From Bacillota bacterium (lineage in GTDB: Bacteria; Bacillota; Sulfobacillia; JAJZYS01; JAJYTV01), in NCBI GenBank assembly GCA_021792885.1, contig JAJYTV010000124.1:1-6162 (forward strand): a stretch of 6,162 nucleotides of DNA. Direction: 5' to 3'. The notes under the pieces are model-generated. The model saw nothing but the letters and a program-made list of their open reading frames with translations. It was not told the origin of the DNA and made no database searches. Position numbers and translations under genes: made by a program. Shown here one piece after another: positions 1 through 5,339 of the stretch. How positions within the stretch are numbered: position 1 is the stretch's first letter; each line of letters opens with the position of its first letter.

Positions 1-373
1 CGAGGCCCGGCGTCGCGTTCGGCTCCACCAGCACGAGCGGGACCTTCCTCCAGCGCGCGGCGAGCGCCACCGGAAACGCAGCGTAGCCGCCGGAGGAGAC
101 GACCGCGTCCGGGCGCAGCCGGCCCAAGAGCCGCCATGCCGCGAGCGAGCCGCGCGCAGTGCGCCATAGGCCCTGCAGGCGCTGCGCGGGGCGCTTGCCG
201 CGCACGCCGCCCGCGATCACGGTGTAGAAGGGGAGCCCCGCGCGAGGCACGATCTGGGCTTCGAGGCCCGCCGGGGTACCGACGAAGGAACACTCCCAGT
301 CAGACGCCTGGGCGATCGCGAGCAGCGGGTAGATGTGTCCGCCCGTGCCCCCGCCCGCCAGCAGCACGCGCAT
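1..373 (-). CDS. murG: UDP-GlcNAc:lipid I N-acetylglucosaminyltransferase (MurG), N-terminal part, partial
   Basis: Peripheral membrane glycosyltransferase (GT28) on the cytoplasmic face that adds GlcNAc to lipid I to form lipid II. Only the first 124 codons are inside the window; the rest continues past position 1. The protein opens with MRVLLAGGGTGGHIYP, the lipid-binding glycine loop with the conserved His (His13). Next come FVGTPAGLEAQIVP (30-43), a G1-type region, PDAVVSSGGYAAFPVALAA (88-106), matching the family's GGY-x-x-x-P block, and VEPNATPGL (116-124). The last block aligns with the family HEQN segment; here it reads VEPN, keeping the Glu and the nucleotide-sugar-binding Asn but not His and Gln. 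The start is ATG at 373, the only ATG start among the five visible starts, overlapping the ftsW stop as TAATG. The ORF is intact as far as seen. Confidence 0.93.
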   Translation of the reverse strand, partial: MRVLLAGGGTGGHIYPLLAIAQASDWECSFVGTPAGLEAQIVPRAGLPFYTVIAGGVRGKRPAQRLQGLWRTARGSLAAWRLLGRLRPDAVVSSGGYAAFPVALAARWRKVPLVLVEPNATPGL

Positions 374-1467
374 TAGGCACTCACCCGCTGCTTGGAGACG
401 TTCAGGAGCACGCCGACGCCCGCGAGGGCGAAGAGCAGTGACGAACCGCCGTACGAGATGAACGGGAGCGGCACACCGGTGATCGGCATCGATGCGGTGA
501 CGACGGCGATGTTCAGGAGCGCCTGCACCGCGATCATCGCGGTGAGCCCGGTCGCGAGGAGCGCTCCGAAGCGGTCCGGCGCGAGCATCGCGACCCGAAG
601 CCCGCGGACGGTGAGCAGGAAGAAGAGCGCGATCAGGACAGCGCACCCGATCAGCCCGAGTTCTTCCCCGACGATGGCGAAGATGAAGTCGGTGTGCTGC
701 TCGGGGAGATAGAAGTACTTGAGCGCCCCCTGCCCCAGCCCGACGCCGAACAGGCCACCCGAGCCGAGCGCGTAGAGCGACTGGATGATGTGGTAGCCCG
801 ATCCGAGCGGGTCCTTCTTCGGGTCGAGAAAGGCCATGAAGCGCTGCAGGCGGTAGGGCGCGATCGCGATCAGCACGCCGACCACCGGGATGAAGGACCC
901 GAGCACCGCCGACAGTTGCAGCCCGTTCACACCGGCTGTGAAGAGCATCGCCATCACCGTCCCGGTGAGCGCGAGCGCCGTCCCTAGGTCGGGCTCCTTG
1001 ATGATCAGGCCCGCGATCACGGTGAGGATGAGCAGCGGGGCGAGAATGCCGTGGACGAAGCTTTGCAGCCTTCGCTCGGTCGCCATTCGCTTCGCGAAGA
1101 GCAGCACGAGCGAGAACTTCGCCATCTCCGAGGGCTGGAAGAGCAGGCTGCCGAACCCGAGCCAGCGCCTGGCGCCGTTGATGTCCTTGCCGATGTGGGG
1201 CACGAGCACGAGCACGAGCAGGGCGAAGGTCCCCCAGGCGATCGGCTCGGCGTAGCGCAAGAGCAGGTGGTAGTCGATGCGCGCGAGACCGAACATCAGG
1301 ATCATGCCGAGTCCGGCCCAGAGGAGCTGGCGCTCGAGGAAGTAGTAGGTGTCGTGGTAGGAGACCGCGGCCTCCACCGAGGAGGCCGAGAAGACCATGA
1401 CGATTCCGAACCCGAGCAAGGTCAGCACGGCGGTCAACAGAGTGTGGTCCATGGCGCGTTTGGGCAA
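373..1467 (-). CDS. ftsW: Septal peptidoglycan glycosyltransferase FtsW (SEDS family)
   Basis: Integral membrane protein that polymerises lipid II into glycan strands at the division site together with its cognate class B PBP; the PBP at the right end of this window is the probable partner. It is 364 aa with about ten hydrophobic segments. SEDS hallmarks are visible: GIVMVFSASS (21-30), NGARRWLGFG (97-106), QPSEMAK (111-117), KEPDLGTA (157-164), GVGLGQG (241-247), LPEQHTDFIFAIVGEELG (254-271) with Asp260 at the position essential in FtsW and RodA, and PLPFISYGGSS (333-343). Placement next to murG points to FtsW rather than RodA; a sporulation SpoVE cannot be excluded. The start is taken as TTG at 1467, giving MPKRAMDH; ATG at 1452 is the alternative and removes five residues. 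The TAA stop shares its last A with the murG ATG. Confidence 0.95.
   Translation of the reverse strand: MPKRAMDHTLLTAVLTLLGFGIVMVFSASSVEAAVSYHDTYYFLERQLLWAGLGMILMFGLARIDYHLLLRYAEPIAWGTFALLVLVLVPHIGKDINGARRWLGFGSLLFQPSEMAKFSLVLLFAKRMATERRLQSFVHGILAPLLILTVIAGLIIKEPDLGTALALTGTVMAMLFTAGVNGLQLSAVLGSFIPVVGVLIAIAPYRLQRFMAFLDPKKDPLGSGYHIIQSLYALGSGGLFGVGLGQGALKYFYLPEQHTDFIFAIVGEELGLIGCAVLIALFFLLTVRGLRVAMLAPDRFGALLATGLTAMIAVQALLNIAVVTASMPITGVPLPFISYGGSSLLFALAGVGVLLNVSKQRVSA
381..386 (-). promoter_or_regulatory. Probable ribosome binding site for murG, inside the end of ftsW
   Basis: GGGTGA on the minus strand lies 7 bases before the ATG at 373. It matches the GGTGA half of the extended Shine-Dalgarno consensus and is weaker than the sites ahead of murE, murF and mraY. 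Overlap of the start with the ftsW stop (TAATG) suggests that ribosomes reinitiating after ftsW also contribute. Confidence 0.5.
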
Positions 1468-1521
1468 GCCGTACCGCCCCCTATCCCTGACAGGAAAGAT
1501 CTATGCCGAACAGTGTGCCGG
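1468..1521 (-). other. Short mraY-ftsW spacer where murD is normally found
   Basis: These 54 bases separate the mraY TGA from the ftsW start. They hold the ftsW ribosome binding site and a tiny inverted repeat (CCTGTCAGG, four-base arms), too small to be a terminator. No remnant of a murD reading frame is visible, and the spacer is far too short to have held one. In most dcw clusters murD, a gene of roughly 1.3-1.4 kb, lies exactly here. Confidence 0.75.
1477..1482 (-). promoter_or_regulatory. Ribosome binding site favouring the ftsW TTG start
   Basis: AGGGGG on the minus strand lies 9 bases before TTG at 1467. The alternative start, ATG at 1452, would be 24 bases from this site and has no purine-rich sequence at a usable distance. 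TTG is therefore preferred, though less firmly than the murE and murF starts. Confidence 0.55.
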
Positions 1522-2478
1522 TCACGCCCAGAACGCGATGTACGCGAGGACGGCCGATGCGATGCCAAGTAGCCAAAAGCGGTGTACGACCTGCGTCTCG
1601 CGCAATCCTCCCAGCTCGAAGTGGTGGTGGAGGGGACTCATGCGCAGGAGCCTGCGACCCGTGCGGCGGAAGAAGAGCACCTGCACCACGACCGACAGGG
1701 CTTCGAGCACGAAGACGAGCCCGACGACCGGCAGGAGGAGCTCTTGGCGCAAGAGGACGGCCACAGCGGCGAGGGCGCCGCCGAGGGCGAATGACCCGAC
1801 GTCGCCCATGAAGACGCGTGCCGGGTGCAGGTTGAAGTAGAGAAAGCCCCCGACCGCGCCGGCGATCGCGAGGCAGAAGACGGCGAGCCCGAAGGTTCCC
1901 TGTCCGATCGCGAGCAGCGCGAAAAGTCCCGCCGCGATCATCCCGAGCCCGCCCGCCAGCCCGTCCAGGCCGTCCGTCAGGTTGACGGCGTTCGTGGTCG
2001 CCACGGACACGAGCACGACGAGCACGGCGAAGGCGAGCGGTGAGAGATGCCAGAGCTGGGTGGAGAAGGGCACGCGCACCGAGGTGCCCACGTTCAGAGG
2101 GCCGATCGCGAGCAGCGCCAGGAGGAGCCCCGCCGCGATTCCGAAGGCGAGTTTGGTGCGGGCCCGCACGCCGAGCGGGCGGCGCATGCGCACCTTGACG
2201 AAGTCGTCCGCGAAGCCAATCAGCCCGTTGGCCCACATAAAGCCGATCGCCGTCAGCGCGAGGTCGTCCCGCCCGGCGAAGGCCAAGGTCGCCGCCGTCG
2301 CCGCGACGAGGAAGAGGACGCCGCCCATCGTCGGCGTGCCGGTCTTCTGCAGGTGCGACTGCGGACCGACCTCCCGCACCGTCTGCCCGAGGCGCATGCG
2401 CCGAAGCAGCGGCAAGACGAACGGGCCGAGCGCGAGCGAGACCAGGAGCCCTAGGCCGAGGGACCAGAGCGGACTCAC
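1522..2478 (-). CDS. mraY: Phospho-N-acetylmuramoyl-pentapeptide-transferase (MraY)
   Basis: Polytopic inner-membrane enzyme that transfers phospho-MurNAc-pentapeptide from UDP to undecaprenyl phosphate, forming lipid I. It is 318 aa, at the compact end of the family, and mostly hydrophobic with about ten membrane segments. Family motifs in order are SHLQKTGTPTMGG (41-53), the Mg-binding Asp pair in GFADDFVKVR (88-97), NAVNLTDGLDGLAGG (163-177), FMGDVGSFALGG (223-234, with the catalytic-site Asp226) and SPLHHHFELGG (281-291) with the His triplet that distinguishes MraY from WecA/TagO-type relatives. All these key residues are present. The start is GTG at 2478, overlapping the murF stop, with GGGAGG 7 bases upstream. 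The protein begins directly with a membrane segment, and its N-terminus is slightly shorter than in many homologues. The gene that normally follows, murD, is absent; ftsW begins after 54 bases. Confidence 0.97.
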   Translation of the reverse strand: MSPLWSLGLGLLVSLALGPFVLPLLRRMRLGQTVREVGPQSHLQKTGTPTMGGVLFLVAATAATLAFAGRDDLALTAIGFMWANGLIGFADDFVKVRMRRPLGVRARTKLAFGIAAGLLLALLAIGPLNVGTSVRVPFSTQLWHLSPLAFAVLVVLVSVATTNAVNLTDGLDGLAGGLGMIAAGLFALLAIGQGTFGLAVFCLAIAGAVGGFLYFNLHPARVFMGDVGSFALGGALAAVAVLLRQELLLPVVGLVFVLEALSVVVQVLFFRRTGRRLLRMSPLHHHFELGGLRETQVVHRFWLLGIASAVLAYIAFWA

Positions 2479-3836
2479 TGCAGCGCCTCCCGCAAGTGTT
2501 CTACGGCGCGTTCGAGCCCCACGGAGCGGGACGCCTTGAACAGCACGACATCCCCTGCCGCCACCTGCCGGTGCAGTTCCTCGACCAGCTCGTCGAAGTC
2601 CGCAACCGCGAGCGCCTGTCCCCCGGCGTCACGGGTCGCCTGCGCGACGAGCGGCGCGAACTCGCCGATCGCCAGCACGAGTTCCGCACTGCGGGCAGCC
2701 TCCCTGCCCATGGCGCAGTGCATGTCGCGCTCCTCCTCCCCGAGTTCCCGCATGTCGCCGAGCACGGCGATGCGCCTCCCATGCGCCGGCAGGTCGCGCA
2801 AGAGGGCGAGCGCCACCTCCAGGGACTGCGGCGAGGCGTTATAGGTGTCGTCGATCACCGTCAGGCCGGCGAAGGAGTAGGTGCGCAACCGACCTTTCGC
2901 GGGCAGCGCCCCGGCAAGGGCCTCGACGGCGTCGTCGAGGTCCACCCCCGCCGCCAGGGCCGCGCCCACGGCGAGCGCCGCGTCGAGCACCGCGCCACTG
3001 CCGACGAAGCGCACCTCCCCGCCGCATTCTCTGCCAGCATAGCGCAGCGCGATGCGGCTTCCCGCGGTGCCGAGGCCCTCGCTTCCGACGATGCGCAGGT
3101 CTGCCTCGGGCCCGCGCCCGACGAGCAGCACGTTGGCCGGTGCGGAGAGGCGCAGCTGGGGCATGTAGGGATCGTCCGCATTGAGGACTGCCGTGCCGCC
3201 CACGGGCAGTTCGGAGAGCAGCTCCGACTTCGCCCTCGCGATCGCGTCGACGCTGCCGAGCTCTGATAGGTGCGAGACCCCGATCAGCGTGACGATGCCG
3301 ATCTTCGGCCGCAGGATGCGTGCGAGGCGCCGGATCTCCCCCATGGAGCGCATGCCGAGTTCGAAGACGGCGGCACGGTGGGTCGCGCGCAGCGAGAAGA
3401 GGGCGAGGGGCATGCCGATGTCCGAGTTGTAGTTGCCCGGGTTGCGGAATACCTCCCCGAGCGGCGCGAGGCAGGCGGCAAGCATCTCCTTGGTCGTCGT
3501 CTTGCCCACGGAGCCCGTGACGGCACAGACGAGGCCCGGGTAGCCCGCGGCCATGACCCGTGCAGCCGAAAGGAGGGCGCGGCGCGCGTCGTCGACCTGC
3601 ACCGCCGCGGGACCGGGCATCAGCTCGACCGAGCGGTCGAAGAGCACGCCCTGCGCGCCAGCCGCAATCGCCTGTCCGACGAAGAGGTGGCCATCGGTGC
3701 GCTCCCCTTCGAGCGCGACGAAAAGGTCTCCCTGCCCCACGGCGCGCGAGTCGGCCACCGCGCGGGAGATCTCCCAGGAGGGATCCCCCTGCACGAGCCG
3801 CCCGCAGGTCGCCTGCGCAAGCTCGATCGCGTTCAC
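2475..3836 (-). CDS. murF: UDP-N-acetylmuramoyl-tripeptide--D-alanyl-D-alanine ligase (MurF)
   Basis: ATP-dependent cytoplasmic ligase that adds D-Ala-D-Ala to UDP-MurNAc-tripeptide, completing the pentapeptide. It is 453 aa, normal for MurF. Visible blocks are an N-terminal Mur domain with ADSRAVGQGDLFVAL (28-42), the P-loop VTGSVGKTTTKEML (106-119), NPGNYNSDIGMP (132-143), ELGMRSMGEI (159-168), GVSHLSELGS (186-195, a variant of the family's usual AHLE-FGS block), AKSELL (202-207), NADDP (219-223), DDTYNASPQS (329-338), VLGDMRELGEEE (358-369) and KASRSVGLE (434-442). NYN and DDTYNASP separate it from MurC, MurD and MurE. The start is GTG at 3836, chosen from the GGAGGAG site and the GTGA overlap with the murE stop. 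The frame stays open to 4172, but that part is antisense-free overlap with murE in another frame and is not MurF-like. The TGA stop overlaps the mraY start by four bases, again GTGA. Confidence 0.96.
   Translation of the reverse strand: MNAIELAQATCGRLVQGDPSWEISRAVADSRAVGQGDLFVALEGERTDGHLFVGQAIAAGAQGVLFDRSVELMPGPAAVQVDDARRALLSAARVMAAGYPGLVCAVTGSVGKTTTKEMLAACLAPLGEVFRNPGNYNSDIGMPLALFSLRATHRAAVFELGMRSMGEIRRLARILRPKIGIVTLIGVSHLSELGSVDAIARAKSELLSELPVGGTAVLNADDPYMPQLRLSAPANVLLVGRGPEADLRIVGSEGLGTAGSRIALRYAGRECGGEVRFVGSGAVLDAALAVGAALAAGVDLDDAVEALAGALPAKGRLRTYSFAGLTVIDDTYNASPQSLEVALALLRDLPAHGRRIAVLGDMRELGEEERDMHCAMGREAARSAELVLAIGEFAPLVAQATRDAGGQALAVADFDELVEELHRQVAAGDVVLFKASRSVGLERAVEHLREALQ
2486..2491 (-). 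promoter_or_regulatory. Ribosome binding site for mraY, inside the end of murF
   Basis: GGGAGG on the minus strand lies 7 bases before GTG at 2478, an ideal spacing, within the last codons of murF. It supports the GTG start and the GTGA overlap. Confidence 0.75.
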
Positions 3837-5284
3837 CGGATCTCCTCCAGTGCCCGCGCCGCTTCCTCGCGGTCGTCGAAGTGCAGGATGGTCCCCCCGA
3901 TGATCTGGTAGTCTTCGTGCCCCTTGCCGGCGATGACCAGGATGTCGCCCTGGCGCGCCTCGGCGACCGCGGCGCGGATCGCCTGCGTGCGGTCGATGAT
4001 CCGCACGTAGTCTTTGCGCCCGCCGCTCTCGAGACCCTGCGCGATCGCGTCGATGATGCGTTCGGGATCCTCCGAGCGAGGATTGTCGCTCGTCAGGAAG
4101 ATGCGATCGGCGAGCTTCCCCGCGATCGACCCCATCTGCGGCCGCTTGCCGCGGTCGCGGTCTCCGCCGCAACCGAACACGATCAGGACCCGGCTGCGCG
4201 AGATCTCGCGCGCAGCCCTGAGCAGCTTTTCGATGCCGTCCGGGGTGTGCGCGTAGTCGACCACGACCTCAAACGGCTGTCCCCGGTCGATGCGCTGAAA
4301 GCGCCCCGGCGGCGGTTCTGCCGTCGTGAGCGCCTGCGCGATCTCCTCCAGCGGAACGCCGGCGGCGTGCGCCACCGCCGCCGCGGCGATCGCGTTCTGC
4401 ACGTTGAAGATGCCTGCGATGGGCAGGAAGACGTCCGCCTTCTCCCCAAAAACGCTGAGGGTGAAGCGGCTTCCGCGCGGGCCGAGTTCGAGATCCTCCG
4501 CGCAAATGTCCGCCTTCCCCTGGACGGAGAAGCGCAAGACGCGCGCCCGCGTGTGCGCGATGAACTGTGGCGCCGCCGGGTCGTCGGCGTTCACGACGCC
4601 GAAGGCGGAGGGAGCGAGCTGCTCGAAGAGCAGGAGCTTCGCTTCCAGGTAGCGCTCGAGCGTGCCGTGGTAATCGAGGTGATCCTGCGTCAGGTTCGTG
4701 AATACGGCGCCCGCGAAGTGGACGCCGATCACCCGGCCGAGGTCGAGCGCGTGCGAGGAGACCTCCATCGCGACGTCCTGCGTGCCGACGGCGAGCATCT
4801 CGCCGAACCAGCGCTGCAGGTCGGTCGCCTCCGGCGTGGTGCGTTTGGAATGGTGCGCCTCGCCGCCCACGGTCCGCTCGACCGTCCCCACGAGGTCGAC
4901 CTTGCGCCCTCCTTGGCGCAGCAGGTGCCGCAGGAGGTAGGTCGTCGTCGTCTTCCCGTTGGTCCCGGTCACGCCGAAGACCCGAAGGCGCTCCGTCGGC
5001 TCTCCGTGGATGCGGGCGGCGAGGGGACCCATCACCCGGCGCGTATCCTCCACGAGGATCGCCGGGACCCCCTGCGGCACGGCACTCTCCTGGCTGGCGC
5101 AGACGGCGACCGCACCGCGGCGCAGCGCCTCTTCGATGAACGTGTGGCCGTCGTGCACGCGCCCGACGACGGCGCAGTAGAGGTCTCCCGGCCGGCATTC
5201 CCGGGAATCGTGCTGCACATCCCGGACCTCCACGTCCGGGCCGACCATCCGACCGATGCCCTGGGACAGTTGCGTGAGGAGCAA
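3833..5284 (-). CDS. murE: UDP-N-acetylmuramoyl-L-alanyl-D-glutamate:meso-diaminopimelate ligase (MurE)
   Basis: Cytoplasmic ATP-dependent ligase that adds the third stem-peptide residue to UDP-MurNAc-L-Ala-D-Glu. The product is 483 aa, usual for MurE. The N-terminal Mur domain carries HDSRECRPGDLYCAV (residues 25-39). The central ligase domain has the P-loop GVTGTNGKTTT (104-114), TTPEATDLQ (149-157), MEVSSHALDL (173-182), FTNLTQDHLDYHG (195-207), Lys216 in the EAKLLLF segment (the position carbamylated in Mur ligases) and NADDP (232-236). The C-terminal domain has VDYAHTPDG (342-350), DNPRSEDP (400-407) and GKGHEDY (453-459). DNPR, with its arginine, is the signature of enzymes that bind meso-diaminopimelate rather than lysine, so a DAP-type wall is inferred. 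The start is TTG at 5284 with GGAGGTG 4 bases upstream; a longer reading to 5455 would run through the PBP gene and is rejected. Its TGA stop overlaps the murF start as GTGA. Confidence 0.96.
   Translation of the reverse strand: MLLTQLSQGIGRMVGPDVEVRDVQHDSRECRPGDLYCAVVGRVHDGHTFIEEALRRGAVAVCASQESAVPQGVPAILVEDTRRVMGPLAARIHGEPTERLRVFGVTGTNGKTTTTYLLRHLLRQGGRKVDLVGTVERTVGGEAHHSKRTTPEATDLQRWFGEMLAVGTQDVAMEVSSHALDLGRVIGVHFAGAVFTNLTQDHLDYHGTLERYLEAKLLLFEQLAPSAFGVVNADDPAAPQFIAHTRARVLRFSVQGKADICAEDLELGPRGSRFTLSVFGEKADVFLPIAGIFNVQNAIAAAAVAHAAGVPLEEIAQALTTAEPPPGRFQRIDRGQPFEVVVDYAHTPDGIEKLLRAAREISRSRVLIVFGCGGDRDRGKRPQMGSIAGKLADRIFLTSDNPRSEDPERIIDAIAQGLESGGRKDYVRIIDRTQAIRAAVAEARQGDILVIAGKGHEDYQIIGGTILHFDDREEAARALEEIR
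3842..3848 (-). promoter_or_regulatory. Ribosome binding site for murF, inside the end of murE
   Basis: GGAGGAG on the minus strand lies 5 bases before the GTG at 3836 and sits within the last codons of murE (the EEI region). It is the strong Shine-Dalgarno that selects GTG at 3836 as the murF start over the long upstream extension of the same frame, which lies across murE. Confidence 0.8.
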
Positions 5285-5288
5285 GGTG

Positions 5289-5295
5289 CACCTCC
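5289..5295 (-). promoter_or_regulatory. Ribosome binding site deciding the murE TTG start
   Basis: GGAGGTG on the minus strand lies 4 bases before TTG at 5284, near the lower end of normal spacing. No ATG or GTG in the murE frame sits near it, and everything further upstream in this frame overlaps the PBP gene out of frame. The TTG start is therefore the best supported. Confidence 0.75.
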
Positions 5296-5339
5296 AAGCG
5301 CCGCCGGTCTGGCTTCCTGATCCAGTATGGAAAAGTTGT

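Noticed and set aside
1488..1496. Small inverted repeat CCTGTCAGG as a terminator between mraY and ftsW
   Set aside because: The arms are four bases with a one-base centre and no following T-run, so a stable hairpin cannot form.
1481..2236. A 251-codon minus-strand frame ending in the mraY-ftsW spacer, considered as a possible small gene or murD remnant
   Set aside because: It overlaps mraY in another frame, its product is arginine-rich and low-complexity, and it has no P-loop or Mur ligase motif. It is a shadow of mraY.
2496..3266. A 256-codon plus-strand open frame
   Set aside because: It is the codon-aligned antisense frame of murF, with no family resemblance. Same cause as the longer antisense frame.
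3837..4172. A longer N-terminal extension of murF
   Set aside because: The extension lies entirely inside murE in a different frame and is Arg/Pro-rich. A strong ribosome binding site places the start at GTG 3836, where MurF homology begins.
3560..5320. A 586-codon open frame on the plus strand, longer than any of the genes it overlaps
   Set aside because: Over murE it is the codon-aligned antisense frame, where a stop needs a TTA, CTA or TCA codon in murE, and these are rare in GC-rich genes. Its product is low-complexity and rich in Arg, Ala and Pro, with no recognisable domain, and murE/murF on the other strand are unmistakable.
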